Numbered from the stretch's first letter, positions 1 to 8,511 are shown. The stretch: DNA of 64,000 bases from Streptosporangiaceae bacterium (GCA_025964695.1 JAOPYK010000173.1:52264-116263), one strand, 5' to 3'. Notes: generated by a model not told the origin, from the letters alone. Translations and numbers: made by a program.

Positions 1-463
1 GAAGCACCGCGGCACCGCCGAGCCCGATGCCCAGGCACGCGGCTAGTCCGGCCCAGGCGCTCAGATGGAAGCCGCTGGCGTGGTCGGCCGACGCCCGTCC
101 GCCGCCGCTGATCGCCGTGGCCGAGAGAACGACGGCGATCATCAGCACGTACTCGTAACCGTTGCGGAAGATGAAGAATCCGTGGGTGCGATGCTCGATG
201 ACGCCTGCCACCGCCATCGTGCCGAGCAGTGCTCCGGCGGCCAGCGGGGTGAGGAAGCCGATGGCGAGTGCGAGCCCGCAGCCGACCTCGGTGAGAACGC
301 TCATCCAGGCGTGGGCGCATCCCGGGCGTAGCCCCAGGCTCTCGAACCAGCGGGCAGTCCCCGCGATCTTGCCGCCGCCGAATGCGTGATTCCAGCCGTG
401 GATCACCATGGTGAGCCCGACGATCAGCCGGATGATCAGCAGCGAAGTGTCGTTCGCGTGCAT
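1..463 (-). CDS. DoxX family membrane protein (3' end outside window)
   Basis: The minus-strand frame opens with ATG at 463 and runs off the left edge, so the C-terminus is missing. The translation has an N-terminal hydrophobic helix (LLIIRLIVGLTMVIHGW), then the DoxX-type stretch with a GGKIAGTARWFESLG segment and further membrane helices (GCGLALAIGFLTPLAAGALL, YVLMIAVVLSATAI). DoxX proteins are small four-helix membrane proteins, some linked to redox or thiol stress. The gene lies 105 bp downstream of the amidohydrolase on the same strand and may be co-transcribed with it. The family call is firm; the substrate is unknown. Confidence 0.85.
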   Translation of the reverse strand, partial: MHANDTSLLIIRLIVGLTMVIHGWNHAFGGGKIAGTARWFESLGLRPGCAHAWMSVLTEVGCGLALAIGFLTPLAAGALLGTMAVAGVIEHRTHGFFIFRNGYEYVLMIAVVLSATAISGGGRASADHASGFHLSAWAGLAACLGIGLGGAAVL

Positions 464-568
464 GCGTCGGTCTCCGTTCGCGTCAGCCGGGCACCGGCGG
501 CGAGGGCGCCGTCTGCCGGTGCACGGTCTTCGTGGGTGCCCTTCGCCGGGCCGCCCAGAGCAGCGGGG

Positions 569-1696
569 CTATGCCGGGAAGTGGTAGAGGGCGCGCGCGT
601 TGAGCTCGACGATCTTGCGCGCCTCGTCGTCCGGCACATCGGCCAGATGTTCGGCGAGCAACTTGCGCGTGTGCGGCCAGTTCGAGTCCGAGTGCGGGTA
701 GTCGCTCTCGAACAGGATGTTGTCGACCCCGATGCGGTGACGCTGCTCGAGGCCGGACTGGTCGGAGATGAAGCACCCATAGATGTGCTCCCGGAACAGC
801 TCCGAGGGGCGCTTGTCCTTGTTGATGTTGCTCCAGTACTTGTGCCGCCCCCAGGAGTAGTCGACCCGCTCCAGCAGGTAGGGCATCCAGCCGATGCCTC
901 CCTCGGAGAGGGCGACCTTCAGGTTCGGGAACTTGTAGAACACGTCGGAGATGAGCAGGTCGACGGTGGTGATCATCGAGTTCAGCCCGAACAGCGCGAT
1001 GCTGATGAACAAGTCACCGTCGGGCGCGAGCCCCTTTGGCATGCCGCCCGAACCGAAGTGCATCGACAGCGGGAGTTGCGCTTCCTCGCAGATGCGCAGG
1101 ATCGGGTCCCAGTGGTCGGTGTGGTACGACGGCAGGTCCAGCTTGTGCGGCGCCTCGACGAACGAGATCGATTTCGCGCCCTTGGCAGCGGTCCGCTCGA
1201 TCTCCTTCACCGACGCCTCGACGTCCCAGTACGGCACCATCATCAACGGGATCTGGCGGTCCGGTGCGTAGGCGCACCACTCGTCGAGGATGAAATCGTT
1301 GTAGGCGCTGATGCACAGTTTCGCCAGCTCCTTGTCCTTTGCGGCGAAGAACGTGCTGCCGGCGAACCCGCCGAAGTTGGGGAAGCACAGCTGGGCCCAG
1401 ACGCCCTCGATGTCCATGTCCTTGATGCGGTCCTCGATGCGGTGGCACCCGGGCAGCATGTCGTCGTAGCTGCGCGGGTCCAGCCCGAACTCGCGAGGGT
1501 GCTTGCCCGCGACGGCGTTGAGCGCGAAGTTGCCGGACTGTGCGCCTTCGTAGAGCCAGGTGTCGTTGCCATCCGGGAGCTTGACGATGCGCGGTGCCAC
1601 GTCCGCGTACTTGGCGGGAAGCCGATCCAGCCAGACTCGAGGATGTTCGATCACGTGGTCGTCGACAGAGATGATCTTGGCGTCGTCGGGCAGCAT
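569..1696 (-). CDS. Amidohydrolase family 2 (ACMSD-like TIM-barrel metal hydrolase)
   Basis: 375 aa from ATG 1696, which is preceded by a strong AGGAGGTAAT ribosome-binding site; the frame stays open to 1900 but that part is leader. The protein begins MLPDDAKIISVDDHVIEHP, giving the D-x-H metal motif expected at strand 1. Later come a conserved His (PLSMHFGSGG), SEGGIGWMPYLLERVDY and ESDYPHSDSNWPHT, all typical of amidohydrolase_2 (ACMSD/decarboxylase-like) enzymes. These act on C-C or C-N bonds of carboxylated substrates with a bound metal; the substrate here is unknown. Its leader and first residues (MLPDDxK) are duplicated at the P450 gene on the other side of the mce operon, suggesting a shared lipid or steroid-type regulon. 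That link is inference. Confidence 0.88.
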   Translation of the reverse strand: MLPDDAKIISVDDHVIEHPRVWLDRLPAKYADVAPRIVKLPDGNDTWLYEGAQSGNFALNAVAGKHPREFGLDPRSYDDMLPGCHRIEDRIKDMDIEGVWAQLCFPNFGGFAGSTFFAAKDKELAKLCISAYNDFILDEWCAYAPDRQIPLMMVPYWDVEASVKEIERTAAKGAKSISFVEAPHKLDLPSYHTDHWDPILRICEEAQLPLSMHFGSGGMPKGLAPDGDLFISIALFGLNSMITTVDLLISDVFYKFPNLKVALSEGGIGWMPYLLERVDYSWGRHKYWSNINKDKRPSELFREHIYGCFISDQSGLEQRHRIGVDNILFESDYPHSDSNWPHTRKLLAEHLADVPDDEARKIVELNARALYHFPA

Positions 1697-1867
1697 ACGG
1701 ATTACCTCCTGGTTTCGAACGGCAGCCGCTCGTCGGACCGGCAGCCCTTCCCGCGTTGGAGATCGCCGATGGCCGCTTCGAGAGACGCACGGCGAGTTGA
1801 AATTTCTCATGCTGGAAACGAACGACCTGCTCTCCCTAGAGTAGAACATGACTTGCGTTAGTAGCAA
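1697..1867 (-). promoter_or_regulatory. Leader copy 1, duplicated upstream of the P450
   Basis: The roughly 170 bp upstream of the amidohydrolase start are almost identical to 13189-13360 upstream of the P450. About 110 bp next to the start differ at only about ten positions, and the likeness extends into the first seven codons. At the distal end lies a dyad TTGC-N7-GCAA (1853-1867) next to TAGAACAT; both elements recur in copy 2. The TAGAAC half resembles a half-site of KstR-type lipid regulators (TnnAACnnGTTnnA), but the second half does not match. I read it as a shared promoter/operator with an unusually conserved 5' UTR. Confidence 0.7.
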
Positions 1868-1910
1868 CGTTGGATTTCCCAGGATCGACGGGCTCGTCAC
1901 GACAATGACG

Positions 1911-1945
1911 TGACCCGGTCGGCCTGCGGCAGGCCGACCGGGTCA
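1911..1945. terminator. Strong hairpin ending the mce operon
   Basis: A perfect 17-bp inverted repeat (left arm TGACCCGGTCGGCCTGC, one-base centre) lies 58 bp after the last gene of the mce operon and upstream of the amidohydrolase leader. The outer bases GACGT/ACGTC extend it with one bulge. There is no U-tract, as is common in actinomycetes. It separates the mce transcript from the amidohydrolase promoter. Confidence 0.75.
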
Positions 1946-2002
1946 ACGTCCCAAGGCGGAGATGGCGGCTGCGCCGACCAGCCACGGCGTCATGGGCGGC
2001 GT

Positions 2003-2905
2003 TCAGTGACCGGGCGAGGGGGAAGGGGAGGGGCTGGCACCCGCACCCGGGAGGCCACCGGTCGAGGGCGGACTGATCGGCTTCCCGGCCGGGTCGGTGT
2101 ATGACTGCCGGCCGGAACTCACCAAGGTGATGTTGTCGGCGAGCCATATGTGCTTGACCCGTTTCATATTGATCAGGAGGGTGGCACCGGTATTGGTCTG
2201 GATCGAGGCCGACGTCGTCACCCTGGTGTCCACCACGGCCAGCACGGTCGCGTCGTCACCCCGGATGACGCCGGGGTAGATTCCGCTGAGCCGGGCGGTG
2301 GAGGCGGTCTTGTTGGTGGTGAAGTAGGAGGTGAGTGCCGCTTCGGTGGGCTTGATCGCGTTGGCTGCGGAGCTGGTCAGCAGGGCGTACTTCGCGGCGA
2401 AGGACTGCTGCATGTGCTGGTAGTCCCAGTTGAAGAACGTCGCGGCGACCTTGCCCGCGTTCTGCTGGAGGGCCTGGCGCTGCGCCTTGTCGGCCGAGAG
2501 GTCGCTGTTATGGCGCCACAGCAGGACCATGATGGTGCTGACCGCCGCCAGCGCGATGACCAGCAGCGAGCTGATGAGGCTATGTGCGGATAGCCGGCCC
2601 GATGTCCATTTTAGAGCGGTACGCTGCGACCCTGCGGCCGGGCGTTCGGCCGTGCCCTCGTCCCCAGCATCGGCTTCGGCTTCCGTACCAGCGTCACCTT
2701 CGGCTTCGGCTTCCGTACCAGCGCCGGCTTCGGCTTCGGCTTCCGTACCAGCGCCGGCTTCGGCTTCGGCTCCCGTACCAGCGCCGGCTTCAGGTTCGGT
2801 GCAGGCCAACTGGTCGGGAGCAAGATCGTAGATGTAGACGGTCTTGGCGGAATCCGCCTGTGCGCTCGCGCCGGTGGCCGACGCCGTGGTCTTGTCGGTG
2901 GCCAT
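2003..2905 (-). CDS. Mce-associated membrane protein with repeat-rich acidic N-terminus
   Basis: 300 aa, starting at ATG 2905, one base after the MceF stop. Layout: a Thr/Ala-rich start, a low-complexity Glu/Ala/Gly/Thr tract (about residues 36-80, from the 30-bp DNA repeat), one membrane helix (about 110-128, SLISSLLVIALAAVSTIMVL), then a soluble domain of the Mce-associated (Mam) type with ATFFNWDYQHMQQSFAAKYA. It ends in a Pro/Ser tail (GASPSPSPSPGH). Mam proteins are thought to stabilise Mce complexes from the outer face of the membrane. The acidic repeat tract lies on the predicted cytoplasmic side, which is unusual. It is the last gene of the operon and is followed by the 1911-1945 hairpin. 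Confidence 0.8.
   Translation of the reverse strand: MATDKTTASATGASAQADSAKTVYIYDLAPDQLACTEPEAGAGTGAEAEAGAGTEAEAEAGAGTEAEAEGDAGTEAEADAGDEGTAERPAAGSQRTALKWTSGRLSAHSLISSLLVIALAAVSTIMVLLWRHNSDLSADKAQRQALQQNAGKVAATFFNWDYQHMQQSFAAKYALLTSSAANAIKPTEAALTSYFTTNKTASTARLSGIYPGVIRGDDATVLAVVDTRVTTSASIQTNTGATLLINMKRVKHIWLADNITLVSSGRQSYTDPAGKPISPPSTGGLPGAGASPSPSPSPGH
2671..2790. repeat. Four tandem 30-bp repeats inside the Mam gene
   Basis: Four head-to-tail copies of a 30-bp unit (2671, 2701, 2731, 2761) with only a few substitutions. Each encodes a ten-residue unit close to TEAEAEAGAG. The unit is a multiple of three, so copy-number change would keep the frame. It is an in-frame coding minisatellite, not CRISPR: there are no spacers. 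Confidence 0.9.
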
Positions 2906-2906
2906 G

Positions 2907-4217
2907 TCACTCTCCTCCGCTTGGGCGTTTCTTGGTCGCACGGCGTCGTCGCCACACGACGGGCACCGCGTACCACAGGACTCTGCCGAGAACCGCGGCT
3001 GCGATCAGCGGCGGAATGTAGATGAGCCACGAGGGTGGGCCGCCGGCTTCTCCGTTCGCGGCGTTCTTTACCGGGATCGGAGATGCTGCGGGGGAGGTGC
3101 CGGAGGCCGCCGTCTTGGCAGCCTGCCTGGACGCGGGCGCGGTGGGGATCTGCTGGGTGGGAAGTGACACACCTGGGCAGGTCGGGATACGCGGGATGGA
3201 AGGAAGTGGCCGCAGGCTCTTGTACTCCACCGGGCCCTTGGCCGATCTCGACGGTTGGAAGGTGAAGACGAAGTCCAGGTTCAGGTTGGGCTTACCGTTG
3301 ATCGGCGGGGTCGCTCCGGTCAGTGCGTTCACGAGCGCCGGGGACTGACGAAAGCTGATCGCCAGATCGTCGAGGCTGGTGGACGAGAGCAGCGTCGGAA
3401 GGGTGGCGTCGAGCGCGCTGATCAGACACTGGTCGGAGGCCTTCGACTTGGTCAGGATCCCGTTGACCCGGGTAAGAAGATCGGGTGTTCGCTGACGCAG
3501 TTGAGTGATCTCGGTGCTGACCGAGGCCAGCGAGTCGGTGACGGCGGCGACGTTGTCGATGCTGCTGCCGATCTGGTCGCGATGGGCGACGAGTACGCCG
3601 GTGACGTTCGTGAGATTCGAGATCAGGTTGTCGAGCAACTGCGTGTTGTGTGCGAAGGTCCCGGTGATCTGGCTGCCGTTGTCGATCACTTGACGCAACG
3701 AGTCGCCGCGGCCGTCCAATCCTGCGGCCAGTTCGTGGGTCACGGTGTGAAGGTCATCGGGATTCAGCCCGTTGACGGCCTTGTTCACGGCCTCGAACAG
3801 GTCGCCGTAACTCTCCGGCACGCTCGTACGGGAGATCGGGATCACCTCGCCGGCACGCATCGCAGTGGCGTCCCCGCCACCAGGACCCGGCTCCAGGTCG
3901 ATGTAAGGCTCGCCGATGGCGGACTTCCGGCCTGCCGCGGCTGTCATTCCCTCAGGGAGGTGAACGCCCTTGTCAATGTTGAGCGTCGCGATGACCCGAT
4001 CCCCGCTGAGGCGCACCGACTTTATCTTCCCGACGGCCACCCCCAGGTAGGTGACGTCGAAGTTCGGCTGGAGTCCAGGCGAGGACGAGAACTCCGCGGT
4101 GATGCGGTAGGGGTGGGTCAGCGCGTCGAACCTGATGACGTCCTTCAGCGCCCATCCGGTCATGACCACGCCGAGCACCGCGAATACGACCAGGTTGAGC
4201 AGGATGCGGCGGGTCAT
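2907..4217 (-). CDS. mceF: MceF, MCE-domain lipid-transport protein
   Basis: 436 aa; ATG 4217 overlaps the MceE stop by four bases (ATGA). One N-terminal membrane helix (about 5-25) is followed by the MCE/MlaD domain (about 38-115: YRITAEFSSSPGLQPNFDVTYLGVAVGKI...), then a long helical region that builds the periplasmic-type channel. The C-terminus carries a Pro/Ala/Ser linker and a second hydrophobic helix (WLIYIPPLIAAAVLGRVLWYAV) ending in RRRRATKKR. A C-terminal anchor is not part of the basic Mce plan. It is the sixth Mce subunit, expected to form the hexameric lipid conduit with MceA-E. Confidence 0.88.
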   Translation of the reverse strand: MTRRILLNLVVFAVLGVVMTGWALKDVIRFDALTHPYRITAEFSSSPGLQPNFDVTYLGVAVGKIKSVRLSGDRVIATLNIDKGVHLPEGMTAAAGRKSAIGEPYIDLEPGPGGGDATAMRAGEVIPISRTSVPESYGDLFEAVNKAVNGLNPDDLHTVTHELAAGLDGRGDSLRQVIDNGSQITGTFAHNTQLLDNLISNLTNVTGVLVAHRDQIGSSIDNVAAVTDSLASVSTEITQLRQRTPDLLTRVNGILTKSKASDQCLISALDATLPTLLSSTSLDDLAISFRQSPALVNALTGATPPINGKPNLNLDFVFTFQPSRSAKGPVEYKSLRPLPSIPRIPTCPGVSLPTQQIPTAPASRQAAKTAASGTSPAASPIPVKNAANGEAGGPPSWLIYIPPLIAAAVLGRVLWYAVPVVWRRRRATKKRPSGGE

Positions 4218-5260
4218 TGCGCGTGCTCCAACAGGGTTTTGAGGCTGGCGAGGATGTCCGGGCGCGCACCCGCTGCCGAACCTCCCTGAGATGTGGAGCC
4301 GCCGGTGGAATCGGGCCCGACGAGTTGCAGCACCGGGAATGCCAGCAGCTGACCGTTGTACACGGCTCTGGGAAGCACCTTGACGAAGTTCGTGAGGGTG
4401 GTGACGAGCTGGCCAAGATTGGTCTTGTCGCTCGCCAGCGTCCCGATTGACGGTCCGAGTCGCTCGATCAGCTTGCGGAGCTGGTCGGTACGGCGCACGA
4501 GGACCGTGTCATTGATGGTCTTTGCCAGGCTCGACAGGCCTTGCACCGCGCTAAGGATCTTGTCTCGGTCGTTGGCCAGCATCCGCGTCGTCTTGGCGAG
4601 GTTGTCGGGGAGCGCGCTCAGTTGCCGCTGCCCCTTCGCCAGCTGGCCGCCCAGCCGGGCGAGGTCGTCGACGGCGCCGGCCAGTTGCTCTCGCTGTGCG
4701 GTGAACATCACGAGAAGCTGGTTGGACTGCTTGATCATTGTGTTGAGCTGCTGCCCTTTACCGCCGAACGCCGTCGCACCGGCATCGACGATCCCGGCGA
4801 CGTCGTTGCCCGACACGGCGCTCAGCAGGGGACCTGCCTTACCGACGACCTCCTCGAACGCCGGTGCCACGCTCGTACTGGTGATCTGCGCGTGATTGGC
4901 GAGCATGGGCCCACCTGCCACCAGTGAACCCGGCGGCGGAGCGAGCCGGACGTAGTTCTCCCCGAGCAGCGAGGTGATCGACAGCTCGGCGCTGGTACCG
5001 GCGGGCACCTTCACGCCGTTCTTGATCGACATGGTGACCTGGGAGCGGTAGCCGGTTCCGGACCCGATCAGTTTGATCCCGGTAACCGATCCCACCGGCA
5101 CGTCAGAGATCTTCACGGCGTGACCGACGACGAGGTTCTGGACGTCGTCGAAGTCGGCGGTCAGGGTGAGATCTCCCTTGGGTGCTCCCAAGGTCTGCAA
5201 TGAGCAGCCCGAGAGCGTGACACTGAGGGCGAGCATCGCAGTCATCAGCAAACGTCTCAT
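4214..5260 (-). CDS. mceE: MceE, lipoprotein MCE-domain subunit
   Basis: 348 aa from ATG 5260, eight bases after the MceD stop. The N-terminus is a lipoprotein signal (MRRLLMTAMLALSVTLSGC, lipobox LSGC) followed by the MCE domain (about 30-110: GDLTLTADFDDVQNLVVGHAVKISDVPVGSV). The remainder is helical with a Ser/Gly-rich tail. A lipoprotein at the fifth position matches mycobacterial LprK/MceE. The open frame extends to 5977 upstream, but that part overlaps MceD and lacks the signal peptide. Confidence 0.88.
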   Translation of the reverse strand: MRRLLMTAMLALSVTLSGCSLQTLGAPKGDLTLTADFDDVQNLVVGHAVKISDVPVGSVTGIKLIGSGTGYRSQVTMSIKNGVKVPAGTSAELSITSLLGENYVRLAPPPGSLVAGGPMLANHAQITSTSVAPAFEEVVGKAGPLLSAVSGNDVAGIVDAGATAFGGKGQQLNTMIKQSNQLLVMFTAQREQLAGAVDDLARLGGQLAKGQRQLSALPDNLAKTTRMLANDRDKILSAVQGLSSLAKTINDTVLVRRTDQLRKLIERLGPSIGTLASDKTNLGQLVTTLTNFVKVLPRAVYNGQLLAFPVLQLVGPDSTGGSTSQGGSAAGARPDILASLKTLLEHAQ

Positions 5261-5268
5261 GTGACTTC

Positions 5269-6327
5269 CTACTGGCAATTGGAATAGGGAGGCGGAAGCG
5301 GGCACGGGACGTTCGGGTTGACGTTGGGCTGCTTGAGAAGCGCCGCCAGATACGAGCGGAGAAAATTGTCCATCGAGATTCGCGAGACGATCGAATGATG
5401 CTTCGGATTGTAGGCATTGATGAACGTGTAGTTCAGATCTGGCAGCGATTGCACGAAGGTCGCCAGCCTGCTCGCGTTGCCTTTCATGATGAGGGCGACC
5501 TGGGCGAACCTGGCAAGGTCTTCGGGCAGTTGTTGCTGGTAGGCCTTGACGAGCGCCCCGCCCTGGTTGACGAGGTGGGCGCTTCCTGCCACGAGGTCCC
5601 GGATGTTCTGGCGCTCGTCGGCGGCCATCTGGCTGGCCTGTGAGAAGTCGCTGATCAGTGAGCCGAGAAGGCGTTCGCGTCCGCGGACCACCCCGGCGAC
5701 CTGATTCAGATTCTGAGCGACCTGGAGCAGTTGGTCGTCTTGCGCGGCGATGTTGCCGGTGAGCGTTGCGGTCTGCTGCAACGCGGCGTTGAAGAGTTGT
5801 CCGTTGCCCCGAAGCGTTCCGGCGGTCTTGTGCAGGATGGTGTTGGCCTGTGCTGGGTCGAAGGAGTCGAGAAGCTTGCTGAACGATTTGAGCGCGTCGT
5901 CGACCTCCACCGGCGTGTGCGTACGGTCCTGCCGGATCACCGCGGAGTCGGGGAGCTTGGCGTCTCCAGGCTTCCACGGCGGGGAGAGGGTGAGGGTGCG
6001 CTCTCCGATGAGGCTGAGTGGCACGATGGAGGCGCTTACATTGGCCGGGAGTGGGACCTTCCGGTCGATCGACGCTTCGACCCGTACCTGACCGTTGACC
6101 GGCGTGACCGAGTCGATGGTACCGACCTGAACTCCCATGACCTGGACTTGCGAGCCGGCATAAAATGAGACGGCCCTCGCAAAATAGGCCGTTATATGGT
6201 ATTTCCCGGCCACGGACACCTGAAGGTTTTCAGGCACGAGTGAACACGCGCTGAGAGCCCAGGCCAACAACACGCCTAGGAGCGCCGCAGTGGCGCGAAC
6301 TCTCCGGACCGTCCAAGCGTCACCCAT
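5269..6327 (-). CDS. mceD: MceD, MCE-domain subunit with its own lipobox
   Basis: 352 aa from ATG 6327, overlapping the MceC end by eight bases. The N-terminus (VRATAALLGVLLAWALSACS) contains a lipobox LSAC, so this fourth subunit also appears to be a lipoprotein; in the mycobacterial operons I know of, only MceE is. The MCE domain follows (about 40-115: KYHITAYFARAVSFYAGSQVQVMGVQVGTI), then the helical channel region, ending in a Pro-rich PCPLPPPYSNCQ. It belongs to the predicted lipid-import complex. Confidence 0.87.
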   Translation of the reverse strand: MGDAWTVRRVRATAALLGVLLAWALSACSLVPENLQVSVAGKYHITAYFARAVSFYAGSQVQVMGVQVGTIDSVTPVNGQVRVEASIDRKVPLPANVSASIVPLSLIGERTLTLSPPWKPGDAKLPDSAVIRQDRTHTPVEVDDALKSFSKLLDSFDPAQANTILHKTAGTLRGNGQLFNAALQQTATLTGNIAAQDDQLLQVAQNLNQVAGVVRGRERLLGSLISDFSQASQMAADERQNIRDLVAGSAHLVNQGGALVKAYQQQLPEDLARFAQVALIMKGNASRLATFVQSLPDLNYTFINAYNPKHHSIVSRISMDNFLRSYLAALLKQPNVNPNVPCPLPPPYSNCQ

Positions 6328-7381
6328 TCGGAACTCCCGTGGGCACCATCGGATAATTGGGGGGATTGAAATTCGGCTGCGGTCCGGCCAGGCTCGGCTG
6401 TACGGGGCCCACACCGATGAAGTCGCCCTCGAGGAACCGTCCGGGTCCGTGAATCTGGGACAGCCCGTTGAACGTGGGACCGAACCAGGCGAGCGCGGCG
6501 TTGAGTGAGGGCAGGTTGCCTCCGGTGAGAGTCCGTGAAGCAAGGTCGAAATCGGCCAGGATCGTGTTGAGCTGTGCCTGGTGCCGGCTCACCACTTGAT
6601 CCAGAGTGCGGATCACTTGGCTGCCCTTCCCTAGGGCCGCGGTGAGTTCGGCTTTCCGCTTGACCAGTTCGTTGAGCAGGCTTTCCCCGTACGTGAGCAG
6701 TTGCGCCAGTTGCTGATCCTTCGACGCGAGGGCGGCGGTGAGCCCCTTGCTGTTGGCAATGATCGCGGTGATCTGCGGCGAATCCCGGTTGAGCGTCGAG
6801 GTCAGGTTCTGCAGGTTCGCGAGCATGACGCTGAGCTGCTTCTGAGTCGGCGGGTTGATGCCGGCGGCGGCCTTGAGGATCCGGTCGACTGATTGGGTGT
6901 CGAGCCTGCCGGCCAGGTCCGTGGTGGTGTTGAGTGCCTGGTTGAGCGTGTACGGGATGCTGGTGCGAGGCAGCGGGATGCGCCGCCCGTCAGCCGACAG
7001 GGAATCGGCATAGGGCCTGACCACCGGACCGGACAACTTGATGTACTGGCCACCGAGCAGGTTCGCCAGCTCGATGTCGGCGTGGGTCTGCGGGCCGAGT
7101 TTGATACCGTCGTCGACCTTCCAGCTGATGACGACGTTGCCGTGGGTGAAGTCGGGGCTGATGCCGGTCACGGTGCCGACCTTGACTCCGGCGAGCTGAA
7201 CCTCGCTCCCTACCTGCACCCCGCCGGTAGCGGCGAAGACCCCGCTCATCGAGTAGCCGCCCCGCCCGAGACCGAGGGTACCGAAGGAGAAGGCCAGAAA
7301 GATGAGGGCACCGATCACGGGGATGGAGACGGCTGCGACGGCCCGGGGGCTGCGGTCACGGAACGACGTGATCATCATCAT
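6320..7381 (-). CDS. mceC: MceC, MCE-domain subunit
   Basis: 353 aa from ATG 7381, sharing ATGA with the MceB stop. An N-terminal anchor helix (about 15-38, AVAAVSIPVIGALIFLAFSFG) precedes the MCE domain (about 45-125: GVFAATGGVQVGSEVQLAGVKVGTVTGI), which contains the conserved LLGGQYIKLSGP stretch. A long coiled-coil-like region follows, with a short Pro/Asn tail. No lipobox is visible. It is the third Mce subunit of the operon. Confidence 0.88.
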   Translation of the reverse strand: MMMITSFRDRSPRAVAAVSIPVIGALIFLAFSFGTLGLGRGGYSMSGVFAATGGVQVGSEVQLAGVKVGTVTGISPDFTHGNVVISWKVDDGIKLGPQTHADIELANLLGGQYIKLSGPVVRPYADSLSADGRRIPLPRTSIPYTLNQALNTTTDLAGRLDTQSVDRILKAAAGINPPTQKQLSVMLANLQNLTSTLNRDSPQITAIIANSKGLTAALASKDQQLAQLLTYGESLLNELVKRKAELTAALGKGSQVIRTLDQVVSRHQAQLNTILADFDLASRTLTGGNLPSLNAALAWFGPTFNGLSQIHGPGRFLEGDFIGVGPVQPSLAGPQPNFNPPNYPMVPTGVPNG

Positions 7382-8511
7382 TGCCCCTTGATCTGAGTGC
7401 CCAGCAGGAACAGGCTCGCCATCCGCTGGAAGGACGTCTGCTGTGCGGGGGTGAGCGGACGGCTGCCGCTTCCGGATCCCCCTTGGACCTGCGGCGGGGG
7501 CGGGAGGGTCTCCGGGAATCGGCAGACATCTGTCTGAACGACGTCGATGCAGAGCACAGTGCCTCGCACGAAGTGACCGCCGTCCATGGTCGTGAGCAGA
7601 GCCTGCAAAGCGGCCGGAAGGCCCCTGAGCAGCCCGGAAAGCTGGGAGACGTTACGGTGCGCGATCTCCAGAAGCGCCGCGGTGCTTTCGACGACGTTGC
7701 CGAGCTGAGGACCCTGGCCGCCCAGAACCGTGTTCAGGTTGGCGGTGAGTCCGCGGAGCTGGACGGTCGCGCCGTCCAGGACCGCCCGGTTGTCGGCAAA
7801 GGCCCGGGTGAGCGTTTGCAGGTTCTGCACCGTCTCCGCGATCTGCTGATCGCGCGTCGCCACGGCGTCGGTGACGGTCTTGTAGTTCGCGATCATCTGG
7901 TGGATGGTGCCGCTCCGGGAGCCGAAGACCTGCAAAAGAATGGAGAGATTGGTTGTGATCTGAGTGATGTTTCCTTCGTTTCCACTCAAGGCCACCGCGA
8001 AGGACTGCAGGATCTGGTTGATCTCGTTGGGGTCGAGGCTGCCGGTCAGCGGGCCCAGACTGTTGATCACCTCGCCGAGATCGACCGCGGACTGGGTTTG
8101 GCTCACGTGGGCCCCGTCGTGCAGCACCGCGTTGCTCGTGCCGGGTATGAGATAGACCTCGCGCTGACCGATGAGATTGCGCCACCGGATGGCGGCTCGT
8201 GAGTCCACCGGTATCCGGATGTTCCGGTTGACGTCCATGTCGACCGCCGCCCTGCCGTCGACGACTTTGACCCCCGTCACGCGTCCGACCGGTGTCCCCG
8301 CGACCTTGACCAGATCGCCCGTGGCCAGCCCGCTCACGTCGTCGAAGGTCGCGGCGACCCGGTAGGTGGGATGGAGATCGCTGCCCACGATGGCGTAGGC
8401 CATGTAGAGGGTGAGCGAGATCGTCACGATCGCGAAGAGCAGAAACTTGATCGCCGTGCTGCGTCCAGGGCCGCGGCGGCTGCGGCCGTGCGCTGACGTC
8501 CGGGCCATCAT
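7378..8511 (-). CDS. mceB: MceB, MCE-domain subunit
   Basis: 377 aa from ATG 8511; a second ATG follows directly at 8508, and both overlap the MceA stop. A GGAAAGGG ribosome-binding site lies just upstream. It has a basic N-terminus, a membrane helix (TAIKFLLFAIVTISLTLYMAYA), the MCE domain (YRVAATFDDVSGLATGDLVKVAGTPVGRV, about 45-125), a helical region and a C-terminal segment with two Cys (CIDVVQTDVC). It is the second Mce subunit. Confidence 0.88.
   Translation of the reverse strand: MMARTSAHGRSRRGPGRSTAIKFLLFAIVTISLTLYMAYAIVGSDLHPTYRVAATFDDVSGLATGDLVKVAGTPVGRVTGVKVVDGRAAVDMDVNRNIRIPVDSRAAIRWRNLIGQREVYLIPGTSNAVLHDGAHVSQTQSAVDLGEVINSLGPLTGSLDPNEINQILQSFAVALSGNEGNITQITTNLSILLQVFGSRSGTIHQMIANYKTVTDAVATRDQQIAETVQNLQTLTRAFADNRAVLDGATVQLRGLTANLNTVLGGQGPQLGNVVESTAALLEIAHRNVSQLSGLLRGLPAALQALLTTMDGGHFVRGTVLCIDVVQTDVCRFPETLPPPPQVQGGSGSGSRPLTPAQQTSFQRMASLFLLGTQIKGQ

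Noticed and set aside
386..1861. A 491-codon plus-strand open frame opposite the amidohydrolase
   Set aside because: Its translation is Val/Arg/Asp-rich with no domain, it lies fully antisense to a gene with clear motifs, and it reflects the third-position GC bias of the real gene.
1697..1900. N-terminal extension of the amidohydrolase through the leader
   Set aside because: The frame is open, but the strong ribosome-binding site is at 1696, and in the P450 copy the same leader is out of frame with its gene.
2671..2790. Possible CRISPR array
   Set aside because: The repeats are directly adjacent with no unique spacers and are in frame in a coding gene.
5261..5977. Upstream extension of MceE
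   Set aside because: It overlaps MceD antiparallel in codon sense only (different frame) and is Arg/Pro-rich; the lipoprotein signal begins at 5260.
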